Assembly (NCBI GenBank): GCA_026315105.1
Contig: CM048748.1
Location: 23,464,078-23,528,077, forward strand
Origin: Locusta migratoria
Taxonomy: Eukaryota > Arthropoda > Insecta > Orthoptera > Acrididae
Direction of reading: 5' to 3'
DNA: 64,000 bases
Positions 10,943 to 22,444 of this stretch are shown piece after piece. The position numbers and the translations under genes are program-made. The notes beneath the pieces are model-generated. The model was not told the origin of the DNA. It did not search any database and saw only the letters and a program-made list of their open reading frames with translations. Numbering within the stretch: position 1 is the stretch's first letter; each line of letters begins with the position of its first letter.

Positions 10943-11504
10943 CACGAAAGCTAGTTTTGGCCAAGCAAGATTCGGCTCAATTCTCGCCGAAACCGAAACT
11001 GCGTCTGGAACCAAGTAGTTTGGCCGAAACAGACCGAAATCGATAACGTAATCGAATACTCGGTCGGCCCTTAGTTGCATCATAGCGAACACTCCTACAG
11101 GTACTCCTGGCTCACGACCAGTGACCCTATGATGCAGACGCTCCTTATTCTGGTTTTCGTTATTTATTCTCTCCCGAAGTGTTCAAATGTTTTTAAGGCC
11201 GCGGCCTGCGTGGGCTACACATTGTAGCGACAGCGCGCGACATCCAGCGACGCGACACTGCTGCTACGAGCGGCCACATTCGGCGACATGGCCGGGTGTC
11301 CGACGACGTGAGCGCCACAACTTCTCGCTACAAGATGGCCGCTACAACCGATCAGCTGTTTCTAAAGTTTGCCGTCCGTAAATCGTAGAATAATGATAGC
11401 TGTAGAGTAAGGCAATAAAGTTTTATTAACTTTAGGAAATAAGGCGTAAAAGGAATGCTGTGCATTTATTTGCAAAGCGAGGAATGTTCGTCTACTATTT
11501 CATT

Positions 11505-11845
11505 GTTGTTGTTATGGTCTTCAGTCCGGAGACTGGTTTGATGCAGCTCTCCATACTACTCTATCCTGAGCAAGCCTTTTCATCTCCTCATAAGAACGGC
11601 AACCCACATCTATTTGAATCTGCTTACTATACGCGTATCTTGGTCTCCCTCTGCGATTTTTACCCCACACACTTCCCTCCAATGCTAAATTTACGATTCC
11701 CCGATGTCTAAGAATGTGTCCTACCAAGCGATCCCTTCTTTTAGTCAGGGTATGCCAAAAATTCCTTTTCTCACCAATTCGGTTCAGTACCTCTTCATTA
11801 GTTATGCGATCTACCCACCTAATCTTCAGCATTCTTCTGTAGCAC
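11505..11845 (-). mobile_element. RTE-like LINE 3' fragment, 11-bp TSD
   Basis: On the minus strand this encodes RMLKIRWVDRITNEEVLNRI, LTKRRDRLVGHILRHRG, then GKNRRGRPRYAYSKQI and VVWRAASNQSPD, the C-terminus of an RTE-like LINE protein, followed by a CAACAA tail. It is 5'-truncated, as is usual for LINE insertions. ACTATTTCATT occurs on both sides (11494-11504, 11846-11856), a clean target duplication inside the TIR element. Confidence 0.8.
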
Positions 11846-12051
11846 ACTATTTCATTCGGAACTTCAAATACGAAAACAGACTATGAATATCACCGGCCAA
11901 ATTCTTCGAAAGTACAACGACGAGTACATCTACTTTCGACTATGTTCTCAATGAGTTTTTGTGATTTCAAACCATCAGCAACTGAATAAGTTTGAAATAT
12001 GTCTTATTGGAAGACGATAGTAAATCACTTAGCCCGGGATCATCTGTCTCT

Positions 12052-12140
12052 GGTCGGCGTAGCGTAGGGGTAGCGACCTGAGCTGCTAAATTGCAATATA
12101 AGTAATTTTTGCGGTTGCTGGTTCGCTTCCCGTTCCATCT
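12052..12140 (+). repeat. tRNA-like segment
   Basis: GGCGTAGCGTAGGGGTAGCG resembles a tRNA A box region (TRGCNNAGYGG) and GGTTGCTGGTTCGCTTCC resembles T arm and B box. The spacing of about 55 bases fits. The stems do not pair well enough for a working tRNA, and no TSD was found. Likely a tRNA pseudogene or the head of an old SINE. Confidence 0.35.
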
Positions 12141-13146
12141 TATATTTTAATTACTGCAATTACAACTCTTTCACCTTTTATCTGTGCAAGGTTTTATGTA
12201 TTATCTTTAGAAAGCAACAATTATTATTTTTTAAAAAGTTTTTACCCTTACTGCATCTTCATTGCAAACACACGTACCCAACTGTACACCTACCAAACAC
12301 ATTAAATTGCTACTGAAACAATTATATCCTGACATTTTACTCAGAAACGTAATCTACACGCATCTCCTTTGACATCCCAGAGTTATCTCTCTCTCTCAGG
12401 AGTACTGTAACTTTGTTGTTGCCGGTACTGCAAATGCACAAAGCACACAAATGCGAGTAATTCTTCAAATCACGTTCATCGTGGTGTATGTGAAACTATC
12501 ACTCAGAATAAAAATACAGAAGACTGATATATTAGAAACAATTTAAAAATTTAACTTCAGTCGTCTATAAGAGCCAAAAGAAAATTTCCGAGCTAGTTAT
12601 CCCAAGCAAAATACTTCATTATATGTGCAAGGTGATTTTCATTTTCTGTTATTTCACAAACAGTCTCCATTTCATAAACTCCAGGGATTATTGGCTCGCA
12701 GAATTCTTGCGACAACCTTCATAACCTCTAAAAGCAGTCGACTCTCAACGAAACTCGGCACTTTGTAGCGCGTGCGACAGCGACAAGATTCAAACAGGCT
12801 TGAATCTCAAACGTGGCTCGTTGTAGCGCGACACGCAGCTACAGTACAGGCAGCGCCACAGTCGACGCCCACGCAAGACACTCCCGTAGCAATACGTGTG
12901 GTCGTCTTTTGTCGCGTGAAGCTGTCGCGCGCTGCCGCTAGAATGTGTAGCCCACGCAGGCCGCGGCCTAATCCTAACAGACCAAACTGCTGAGCTCATC
13001 AGTCCCTAGACTTACAAACTATTTCAACTAATTCACCTAAGGACAACACACATACCCATGCCTGGGGGAGGAATTGAATCTCCGACTGGAGTGGCCACGC
13101 AATTCGTAACATAGTGTCCAAGACCACACGGCTATTCCCGCGCGGC

Positions 13147-13833
13147 ACGCAATCTTTGGTTGGGAACGGTTGTAGCTTACCAAGCGTTACAATACTCCAA
13201 GTTTGTGGAACGAAATACATCTGGCGATCTGTGTACTGCGATTTGAAGTTTTTAATAGCTTTTTTCAACTCTGACATATTAGCTATCCAGCTGCAAAGAG
13301 GTCTACAAGAGGAAAGAGAGTGCGAGTTTCCTACAATGAGTACTACATTGTCAGTACACTTCATCTATAGTATAGAGCAATAGTTTTAGTTATTACTAGA
13401 CTGCGGAACTCGAGGTTAAAACCTATTCTTTTTCCTGAGTTCCTATTTTGCAAATAAACTTGTACCTACATGTTCTATAACTAAATAAAGCCAAAACTGC
13501 AAATTCTATAGCACCTAAAATAACTTAATTCGACGTTAACGTTATTTTTGGCTATTTCAGCTTTAAAATTCTAAAAGCCACCTGTTTCTTCCATTTTCAA
13601 AAGATTTGACTTGCTTCGAAGAATCGCAGGTAGCGAGAAGCATCGAAGTCCATATTTGTAGGGGGAAAAATAGAAAAGTTCTGCCATCGGTCTGAAGAAA
13701 TTGACTTTGCGTAAAAATTTTGTGGATTCGGACTTACATTGATGCAATGCAAATTTTCGATAAGACATTGTGGATTCTTTTGTACGGATTTCTGTAGATT
13801 AAACTACTGGTTGGAAAGTATAGCTCTGGAAGT
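13147..13833. other. Non-coding, nothing recognised
   Basis: No protein segment or known repeat. Open frames here overlap the neighbouring SINE or lack any motif. Confidence 0.35.
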
Positions 13834-13921
13834 ACAGTGAGTTAACGACACGCGCCTAGCAGCCAGCAGGGGACACTGCTGAGATGGCGGTATCTCTTGC
13901 ATTATAAGTCGTGTTGTTCGT

Positions 13922-14173
13922 AGCTGTTCTGGCGGTCTCTGGTCGCCCCTGAGAGGCCTGCAGCCCAACCAACACACTGAATGCACCGGTGGTCTACCTG
14001 TAAGGCGTTACAGATAACACTGCCGAGAGGAAAGACACTTCATAGTAAACAACAAGAAACGGACTAACCGGAACTACATTTCCCAGGTGGAGCCGTCACC
14101 ACAACGTCCAGGTCGAGCTGTAAACCATGTCCGAACGAGATCACTACGCCAAACCTGGCTACTTAAGCCCGAG
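13922..14173 (+). repeat. Left copy of a 250-bp direct repeat flanking the LOA-like LINE
   Basis: Starts AGCTGTTCTGGCGGTCTCTG and ends near TTAAGCCCGAG, exactly where LINE sequence begins. It matches 16968-17217 at roughly 88-90% by eye, including CTGGTCGCCCCTGAGAGGC and TGAATGCACCGGTGGTCTAC. The position right at both LINE ends suggests a long target-site duplication. Confidence 0.8.
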
Positions 14174-14178
14174 ATCAC

Positions 14179-15900
14179 ATGTATATTAGATTCAAGGTTG
14201 AAATGGGAACCAGACAGACCATGGCCTATAGGAATCCGAGGAAAACGGACTGGGAGACATATAGGAGTGACCTTGACTTCAGCCTATCGGAAGTTAAAAC
14301 TTCGATAAGGAATCCAGCAGAGTTTGAGGAAGTGGTAGAGGCCGTAACTTCTGCTATAGTGACCTCATACCAGGACAACTGCTCAATCACCAAGAAGTGC
14401 ACAAATAGGAGTGTGCCTTGGTGGAATAATAGCCTGGAAATGCAAAGGAAACAGGTACGAAGACTGTTTAACCTTGCGAGCGCAGAGGACAAAGGGCAAA
14501 GTATCGTGAGGCCCTTGTCAATTACAACCTTGCCATCAGACGGGCAAAGGAGGCATCCTGGAAGGTATTCTGTGAGGAAGTGGAGGGCACAGCTGCTCAA
14601 GCGAGACTTCATAAAATCCTCACTAGGGTACCAACTAATCCAGGAGGAACATTGAGGAAGGAGGATGGGGAGTATACAAAGACAGCACATTAAAACGCTG
14701 GAACTGCTCCTCAAGACTCACTTTCCTCAATATACTCTGGGGGATAACTCAGACCAGAATGCGATTCCTGAGAGACAACGGTTCTAAGGTACTCGCAAAG
14801 AGGACTGTGATTTGGCCAAGGAGTGTGTCGATTTCAGTAAGGTCTGATGGGCGGTGGGAACATTTCAACCGTTCAAGTCACCTGGCCCAGATGGAATCTT
14901 TCCAGCTCTCCTGCAACAAGAGGGAGAAAATCAGGTTATTCAGGGTTACCCTAGCATCAGGAATCATTCCCAATGCCTGGAAGGCAGTGAAGGATGTCTT
15001 CATTCCAAAACCAGGGAGAATTGATCATGCCAAGGATATGAGACCAATCAGCCTGTCCTCCTTCATTCTTAAGACATTGGAAAAGCTGGTTAATGTGTAT
15101 GTTGGAGAAAGGAGGTTAAGTAGGACTCCTGTACATTCAAACCAACATTCATATCAGCCAGGTAAATCATGTGAGACATCTCTCCACCAACTCGTTGGGA
15201 AGGTGGAGAAAGCACTACACTTTCAGGAAATAGCCCTCTGTATCTTCCTGGACATCGAGGGGGCTTTTAGCAACACGACCTTCGATTCCATGGTTAGGGA
15301 AGCGGAGGTGCATGTCCTAGGGACCACTATATGTAGGTGGACTAGGGCCATGCCCAGTGGAAGAAAGGTAGTAGCTACCATGATGAATGAAAAAATGGTA
15401 ATCAACACCACTAGGGTTGCCCACAAGGAGCCGTTCTTTCCCGTTTATTGTGGAATCTAGTGGTGGATAATTTCATTGGATAATTAAACTCTAGGCAGTA
15501 CTTATGCCAAGGATACGCAGATGATCTTGTCATAGTAATACTTGGCAAATTTACTGACACAGTGAAGAATATGGCACAAGGTGCATTGGACATTGTGCAA
15601 GACTGGTGCAGAAAACAGGATCTGGGGGTTAGTAATAAGAAGACTGTTGTTGTACCATTCACAAAGAAGCATATACAACATTCAAGTTGGAATCTTTTCA
15701 ATGAAGCGCTACCTGTGCAGGGGACATTGAAATATCTAGGGGTTACCCTAGCAGCACACCAACTGCTGGGATGGAAACCATGCTGGATATGCCCCCATTT
15801 TATCTTTGGGTCAAGATGGAGGCAGCAGCTGGTGCATACAGCCTCAAAACTGGCAACAACTGGAACTCTTTGGGATATCCAGAATCACACACTAAAGTAG
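14179..15900 (+). pseudogene. LINE endonuclease tail and reverse transcriptase, broken
   Basis: Visible pieces: RNPRKTDWETYRSDL (end of endonuclease), VPWWNNSLEMQRKQVRRLF, KSPGPDGIFPALLQQ-like in another frame near 14870, AKDMRPISLSSFILKTLEKL, ALCIFLDIEGAFSNTTFDS (RT motif A, Asp present), then GYADDLVIVILGKF near 15500 (motif C) and LKYLGVTLA. At least five frame changes or stops separate them. Not functional. Confidence 0.75.
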
Positions 15901-15933
15901 TGAGTGAGATAAAATATAGGAAAGGTTGGGGAA

Positions 15934-16893
15934 ATGCCAGCCGACTGTATTATAACCCCATACTGCTTCAACAAGCCTTTCAATATAACAATTGGAAGTA
16001 GGGAGCAGTGGGAGAAAATAGTTCGACACCGTACGGGGGATATTGTCTGGTTCACTGACGGTTCAAGATCAGACCAAGGCGTTGGGGCTGAGGTATACGG
16101 GTTGCAGCCAAGACTGGAGGGCGTCATCTCTCTAGGGAAACTGGCCTCAGTATTCCAGGCCGAAATCACTGCCATCAAGGCGTGTGTGGAGGAGAATTTG
16201 CATAGGTGCTACAAAGATCGTAGCATCTATATCTATTCAGACAGCCAGGCAGCCCTGAGATCACTGGCAGCTCCTGCAACAAGATCTAAAATTCTTGCAG
16301 AATGTCACAGGGTTCTGGTGGAGCTAGGGGAAAGCAATAGAGTAAACATATTGTGGGTTCCTGGCCACTCGGGGATCAGTAGCAACGAACATGCCGACAG
16401 ATTAGCCACGATTGGGGCAGAGACTCCATTTATTGGACCGGAACCTGTCCTGACAATCACCAAGGCAATGATCAAATTGGAGCTACGTAACTGGCTCAGA
16501 AGACAGCATGTAGAATATTGGACCAAAGTCTACCAACAAAAACATGGCAAGGTAATGATGCCAAAGCCATGTTTTAAAAGAAGCTCTGCAATCCTGGGCC
16601 TGAACAGGAGAGAGATTAGACTCATGGTTAGATTGCTGGCAGGCCATGGGAATTTCAAAAAACACCTACATACAATGGGAATAACAGAAGAGGACCCTAA
16701 ATGTAGGATCTGTGATGACGGTGATGAAACTGCATCACAATTAATCTTCGAAGCATTGCATTGGAGAGTAAAAGGCACAGAACATTTGGGACAATTAGAC
16801 CCGAAGAAATTGTGTCTAATAAAGAACTGGTTGCACTGTTCAAAGGCATTGGTTGGCTTTACTAGATATACTGGGAGCGATACCGCACAATAA
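15934..16893 (+). pseudogene. LINE RNase H domain and C-terminus, 319-codon open frame
   Basis: The longest open frame in the window. RNase H core: WFTDGSRSDQGVGAEVYG (first Asp), FQAEITAIKAC (Glu), YIYSDSQAALRSL (second Asp) and NILWVPGHSGISSNEHADRL (His and last Asp). All four catalytic positions are visible. A zinc-knuckle-like CRICDDGDE follows. It degrades the RNA strand during element copying. The frame is open, but the RT ahead of it is broken, so this is a relic. Confidence 0.8.
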
Positions 16894-16967
16894 ACTTAGT
16901 TTCTGTGCGGGCAGTTCCGGGTTGGACCAAGACTGTTTTGGCTTCCCTGAAAAAATCAAATTAAATC

Positions 16968-17217
16968 AGCTGTTCTGCTGGCCTCTGGTCGCCCCTGAGA
17001 GGCTAGCAGCCCAACCAACATACTGAATGCACCGGTGGTCTACCTATGTGGCGTTGCAGAAAACACCGCCGAGGGGGACATACTTCATAGTAACAACAAA
17101 CAGACTAACCGGAACTGCATTTTCCAGGTTGAGCTGTCATCACAACAACGTCCAGGTGGAGCTGCCAACCATGTCAGAACGAGATCACTCCGCCAAACCT
17201 GGCTACTTCAGCCCGAG
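16968..17217 (+). repeat. Right copy of the 250-bp direct repeat
   Basis: Starts AGCTGTTCTGCTGGCCTCTG immediately after the LINE 3' end and ends at TTCAGCCCGAG, then continues into the rest of the LTR. Its partner is 13922-14173. Substitutions between the copies are scattered, which fits an old duplication. Confidence 0.8.
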
Positions 17218-17428
17218 CATGCCGCTACAACTGCCAGTGTGCTCTTCGTAGGCTTCCTGTGGACTGTTTCAAGAAGACCTCGTCACGGACTCGGGAACGT
17301 ACCCTTGGAAGGGACTACTTCTGCGGATGTCGACCCTGGCCTGGACTATCTAAAGAGTGGACGTTTACCTGAAGACTTGCACTCTCTTGGACTTGGTATC
17401 TCATGCTAGTACTCCAGGATTTTGTGAT

Positions 17429-17632
17429 TAGTTCAAATGTTCAAATGTTTGTATTGTCTATGGGACTTAAATACGGGGTCATCAGTCCCTAAACTTACAA
17501 ACTACCTATGAACTACTTACGAACTAGGACGGCACAAATATCCATGCCCGAGGGGGGATTCGAACCCCCGACCGTAGTGGCCGCGAGGACCGTGACTGGA
17601 GCGCCTCAGTCTCCTCGGCCACCGCGGCCGAC
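17429..17632 (-). mobile_element. tRNA-derived SINE, type a
   Basis: Antisense, well preserved. The minus strand shows GCCGCGGTGGCCGAGGAGAC and GGGGGTTCGAATCCCCCC. TTGTGAT lies on both sides (17422-17428, 17633-17639), with a further partly matching base. It interrupts the probable solo LTR. Confidence 0.85.
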
Positions 17633-17722
17633 TTGTGATAATTAGAGTTTCACGGCCTCTTGTATCGACTGGCAATCGAATAAATTGTATTGTTCTGAAT
17701 CGAGCCTCCTCAGTCACAACAG

Positions 17723-20248
17723 TAGCGTATATTTTACTTGTGGGTTATTGAACTGAAACGCTTGCAACGCAATAATACGCAGAAACAATCATGAAAAAGG
17801 TACCTCATTCGTCATTTTCTTTCGAGTTATCTGAAGGATTATGAGAGATATATTACATAATCATATTGCTCACGCGTTTTACGATTCATCTAAAAATCAC
17901 ATGACTGATCTTTTTAGGAATAGAAAAAGCTCATGTATGGAGAAAAATAAATGTCCGAAGGTGCAAAAAGTGCGCATTATAAGCTATACTGTAAGATTCT
18001 TAATAATATACTACAAAACTCTAAAAAACTTATATTTTAGGGAAAAAATTGAAAGTTAGGAAAGTGAGATCAATACCATCTAGAACATTGTGAGGAAGTA
18101 GACGAGGTGCAGACAGTATTAACATCAAAACAAATGGGGGCGTCATAGGTCAAACTAGTCTGTGGTTTTGTTCACGGAAAACGTAACGAGGACAGTTGCT
18201 AAACGTTTAAGTATCATGAACGTTTCAACGTATTTCTACTGGTAGTTGGAAGTATCTTGTCCGACACAGACCAGTAATAAATACGAAAGTCGAAGTTTTG
18301 CTAACTGGTGCCGTAAAAATACTAGAACACAAAATGATATAAGAACATTAAATCTCATACCCCTTTACTTTGGAACAACAAGCTTCCTAAGCTTGCAACT
18401 GTTTGTATCTGTTGATATGCATTATTATGATTCCAATGGAGAAAGATGCAAAAATATTCGGTCGGTAGTAGTTAGGTATTTCCGCGTGCCTTTGTTCTAG
18501 CTTTCCTCATTTCTACAATCTATTTTCGCTCCACTGCTGTTTATTTTACCTTCATCGTTTCCGTCTGATGTTAGACTAACGCCCTCGAGTCTGAAATAAA
18601 ACAGTCATAGCCTAAACCACACAGAAAACAGTCTAAAATAAGTGTTATTCGTGCGATGTGCATGACATTAATAAGCGACTCCCTTGCTCACCGCTTGGAG
18701 CGTTAGTGTCGTCCCAGCCGTCAGACGGTAACAGATTTCACACCAGCGAGTGTCGCGACTGTTGTTAGGCTGTGGTAACAGAAACGGTACTGGTTTCGAT
18801 AATAGTTTCCGTTTCCTTTTGTCAACACGAATGGGTATTTTCGTGCTCATGTAAAACGCAACATTCTGTAGGAACGGGAACCGTTAATTCAGGGAAGCGC
18901 TGTGACTCGTAGAGGGGGCTTCACGTTGTTGTCTTGTATGTTGGTTTTAGCCTGTGACTTGTAGATTCGGCTTGACTTTCACAGTTGTAGTGGATGGGTG
19001 GGTTCAAAATTGTCACTTCAGTATGAAATTTAAGTTGGTAGTCATTGTACTTCTTCGTAATTAATAAAATTTATATCTTTGTTGAATTTTTCATACTGTA
19101 AATATTGGTTCTGCATATCAATTAAAATTAAAGACTTTGTATAATGTTTGAGCATGAAATTCAGTTTCTCAGGGGCTGATATTTAATAAACCGAAAAAAT
19201 TGAATCATTGAGTCCCGGTCGTTCAGACAGTATGAAGCCCGTCACAAAAGATATTATTTGTACCTGATTCCTTTCTAATTACTCCTTAGAAAAAATGTCA
19301 TTAGAAGTTTCTTCTAATCAAAACTGTTAGATACTTTCTTTCACATATTAACTGATTCCTTACGAATTTCACAGATATTTCTTCGCTTTTTGAATCTTCT
19401 TGGACAATATTAGGGAACTAAATTCTTGAATAATTGTTTAGGACTTGTTTAAGTATCACAGATTCTCTATTTTGAATTTAATATTTACAATAAAACACTT
19501 TCGCAGAAAACACTTTATGAGATCACAATGCGTGATTATTTTCGTCAAAGTTTCATTTATATTAAAGTCTCTGAATCCAGTTACATTGCTTACGAACTTT
19601 AACTCTTCCAGATAAGTTATTTTTTAAAGTTATTTCATTAAACTTGACAATAAGTTCAAATTCCAAAATCACGAATATTAATCAGTTTATTACGGGAGGC
19701 AGAAGTTTCTAATTCTTCCGTCCTAGCGTATCCCGATCAAAGTCCAAAGATAATGTACGCATTCGCGCATGATCACGATATGAAAGTTTATATTAATAAA
19801 TAAATACTTTATCTTGGGTTCCTTCCTATCTTGTAAATAAAACCTCGTATTATACTTTGAAATTAATAACGGAGAGCTATCACATAGAGAGTTAAGCACT
19901 TAAGAGATCTAGTCACATAGAGAGAAAGCAACGTAGAGAGAGAGTAATCCAACTGCGGGTAATATTTATAATAGCAACCTGACAAATGATCTTTGATATA
20001 CGAGGTGTTTTGACCTACGTATTCCCTGTATACTGTTATTCTAAATTACTCTCATCTAATATGAATTTACTAAAAATTTTGAAAAATGAGAAATTTCTGT
20101 CTCTAAACAAATAATTAAAATTACGTAACGATGAAAAATGTTGGAATTTCGGTGATTCTAATTCTATGGTCGCGATGTGGTGTTGCAGCACTCTGTCCAT
20201 CAGCTATCGACTGTACGCAGTGATATCTGCTGGAAAAAGTAGAGGGTC
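17723..20248. other. Long AT-rich stretch, nothing recognised
   Basis: Open frames at 17841-18059 and 18246-18500 have no recognisable domain, and codons are AT-biased as expected of random sequence. No tRNA boxes, TIRs or LINE motifs found by eye. Confidence 0.35.
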
Positions 20249-20302
20249 TGCAAAATTGTGCCGCGGCGGAGCGGACGAGCGCATTGAGGCGGTATGCTGC
20301 GA

Positions 20303-22190
20303 CAGAAATTGACAGTTTTATACCAAATAAATTAATAAAAGAAGGAGACGATCCCCCTTGGTACACAAAACAGGTCAGGACACTGTTGCAAAAGCAAAGG
20401 AAAAGGCATACTAAATTTAAACTGAACACGAAATCCCCAGGATTTGCGATCGTACTCAGAAGCTCGAAATTTAGCGAGGATTTCAATGCGAGATGCCTAC
20501 AATATTTATCACAACGAAACTCTTTCTCGAAATTTGACTGAAAACCAAAGAGATTTTGGTCATATGTTAAATATACTCGCGGCAAATCACAAACAATACC
20601 TTCACTACGTGATAGTAATGGCGATCCTGCCGATGACAGCGCTACTAAAGCAGAGTTACTAAACTTAGCTTTTAGAAACTCATTCACTAAAGAAGACGAA
20701 AGCAGTATTCCAGATTTCGAATTACGAACAGATGCCTTAATGAGTAACGTAGAAGTAGATATCATCGGAGTAGTGCAGCAACTAAAATCACTTAACAAGA
20801 ACATGTCTTCTGGTCCGGATTGTATACCCATTAGATTTCTTTCTGATTATGCTGAAGCAATAGCTCCTTACTTAACAGTCATATACAACCGCTCTCTCAT
20901 AGAAAGATCTGTACCAAAAGATTGGAAAGTTGCACAGGTCACACCTATATTCAAGAAAGGCAGTAGGAGTAATCCACTAAACTACAGACCTATTTCATTG
21001 ACTTCAATTTGCAGCAGGGTTTTGGAACATATCCTGTATTCAAATATTACGAATTATCTCGAATAGAATGATCTATTGACCCAAGGTCAACACGGATTTA
21101 GAAAATATCGTTCATGCGAAACACAAATAGCTCTTTATTCACACGAACTGATGGGTGCTATCGACAAAGGTTCGCAAATCGATTCCGTATTTCTTGATTT
21201 CCAGAAAGCTTTTGACACCGTACCTCACAAACGGCTTTTAATCAAGTTGCGTCGTTATGGTATATCGCCCCAAATTTGCGATTGGATAGGGGATTTCTTA
21301 TCAGAGAGGACACAGTTCGTAGTAATCGATGGTAAGGCATCGACTAAAACAGAGGTGATATCGGGCGTTCCACAGGGTAGTGTTATTGGTCCTCTGCTAT
21401 TCCTTATTTACAGAAACGATTTAGGGGAAAATCTAAGTAGCTCTCTTAGGTTGTTTGCAGATGACGCCGTCATTTACCGTCTAGTAAAATCATCTGAAGA
21501 TCAAAACCAACTGCAGAACGATCTGAATAAGATATCAGTATGGTGTAAAATTGGCAATTGGCTCTAAATAATGAGAAGTGTGAAGTCGTCCACATGAATA
21601 CGAAAAGAAGTCCGTTAAACTTTGTTTACAACATAAATCAATCAAATGTGAAGGCCGTAAACTCCACAAAATACCTAGGAATTACTATTACTTCAGACCT
21701 AAACTGGAAAGAACACGTAGATAATGTCGTGGGAAAGGCGAACAAGAGACTTCGTTTTATTGGCAGAGCCCTTAAAAGATGCAACAGAACTACAAAAGAA
21801 ACTGTATACACTGCATTTGTCCGTCCATTTTTGGAGTATTGCAGCCCAGTGTGGGATCCTTATCAGGTGGGTTTGACGGAGGACATCGAATGAGTCCAAA
21901 GAAGGGCAGCTCGTTTCGTATTGTCACGATATAGGGGAGACAGCGTTACGGAAATGATACAGGATCTGGGATGGGAATCACTACAACAACGGCGCTTATC
22001 GCTGCAGCGTGGGCTACTTGCGAAACTCCAATCACCAACATTCTCCTCCGAATGCGAAAATATATTGTTGACTCCCACTTACATAGGTAGAAATGATCAT
22101 CAGAATAAAATACGAGAAGTCAGAGCTCGAACAGAGAGATTCAGGTGTTCTTTCTTCCCGCGCGCTATTCGAGAATGGAATGGGAGATAA
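20303..22190 (+). pseudogene. Reverse transcriptase of family A LINE, broken
   Basis: Order seen: SIPDFELRTDALMSNVEVD, NKNMSSGPDCIPIRFL (motif 0), WKVAQVTPIFKKG, NYRPISLTSICSRVLE, a stop near 21064, QGQHGFRKYRSCETQ, FLDFQKAFDTVPH (motif A Asp), SGVPQGSVIGPLLFLIY (motif B), LRLFADDAVIYR (motif C with both Asp), then STKYLGITITSDLNW, VRPFLEYCSPVWDPYQVGL and RCSFFPRAIREWNGR. Catalytic residues are intact, but stops near 21064 and 21891 and a frameshift near 21560 kill it. Confidence 0.85.
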
Positions 22191-22272
22191 ATAGTGTAAT
22201 TGTGGTTCGATGAACCCTCTGTCAGGCACTTAAATGTGATTTGCAGAGTATCCCATGTAGATGTAGATGTAG
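20303..22272 (+). mobile_element. CR1-like LINE (family A), 5'-truncated
   Basis: Non-LTR retrotransposon of about 2 kb with RT, a C-terminal region and a 3' tail of repeated TGTAGA (ATGTAGATGTAGATGTAG). The RT layout and GVPQGSVIGPLLFLIY box fit the CR1/Jockey superfamily; clade assignment by eye is tentative. Endonuclease and ORF1 are absent. Inserted into a SINE. Confidence 0.8.
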
Positions 22273-22444
22273 ATTCTCGAGGCCATTCTGCGTCGGGGGT
22301 TCGAATCTTCCTCGGGCTTGGATATTTGTGCTGTCTTTTGTATAAGGTAGTTTATAAGTAGTTTGTAAGTTTAGGGACTGACGATCGCAAAGTTGGTTCC
22401 CATAAGCTTCACAAATATTGTTGAACATTTTTTGCAAAAGTCGT

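Larger units (their letters stand above)
11198..12968. mobile_element. Non-autonomous DNA transposon, 46-bp TIRs, TAA TSD
   Basis: Left end (11198-11243, GGCCGCGGCCTGCGTGGGCT onward) and right end (12923-12968) are inverted repeats matching at about 44 of 46 bases. Both are flanked by TAA (11195-11197, 12969-12971), and the target is a known SINE, which fixes the ends well. A 3-bp TAA duplication fits PIF/Harbinger-type elements, but no transposase is present. Subterminal regions are rich in GCGAC/GTCGC, possibly transposase binding sites. An RTE fragment and a tRNA-like segment lie inside. Confidence 0.8.
11179..13146 (-). mobile_element. tRNA-derived SINE split by a TIR element
   Basis: The tail of an antisense SINE (11179-11197, TGTTCAAATGTTTTTAA) and its body and head (12969-13146) are separated by the 1.77-kb element at 11198-12968. 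The right part holds CTCATCAGTCCCTAGACTTA and a decayed B box in antisense, ending near CCGCGCGGC. Removing the insert and one TAA copy gives a continuous SINE. No clear TSD for the SINE itself. Confidence 0.75.
14174..16967 (+). mobile_element. LOA-like LINE, 5'-truncated
   Basis: Carries, in order, the end of an AP endonuclease (YRNPRKTDWETYRSDLD), an RT and an RNase H, then a 3' region ending GGCTTCCCTGAAAAAATCAA. The same 3' end is found at 34142-34791, which defines the family end. This layout, and the SLGKLASVFQAEITAI signature, fit the LOA/I group of non-LTR retrotransposons. The 5' part (ORF1 and most of the endonuclease) is missing. Confidence 0.75.
13838..17718. mobile_element. Probable solo LTR, split by a LINE and a SINE
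   Basis: The outermost bases are TG (13838) and CA (17717-17718), with ACAG on both sides (13834-13837, 17719-17722), a 4-bp duplication of the kind left by LTR retrotransposons. Without the LINE, one repeat copy and the SINE, about 0.6 kb remains, a normal LTR length. An AATAAA lies near 17679-17684, close to the 3' end. No internal gag or pol of this element is present, hence a solo LTR. The call depends on a short TSD and could be a coincidence. Confidence 0.5.
20260..22432 (+). mobile_element. tRNA-derived SINE, type b, split by a CR1-like LINE
   Basis: The head GCCGCGGCGGAGCGGACGAG sits at 20260-20302; the B box GGGGGTTCGAATC and body at 22273-22432. The LINE entered between the A and B boxes. 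A worn TSD is visible as TGCAAAATTGT (20249-20259) against TGCAAAAGTCGT (22433-22444). Confidence 0.75.

Noticed and set aside
20121..20831. 236-codon open frame on the minus strand
   Set aside because: It is the antisense of the family A LINE and its upstream flank; the plus strand carries recognisable RT motifs, so the minus frame is a shadow.
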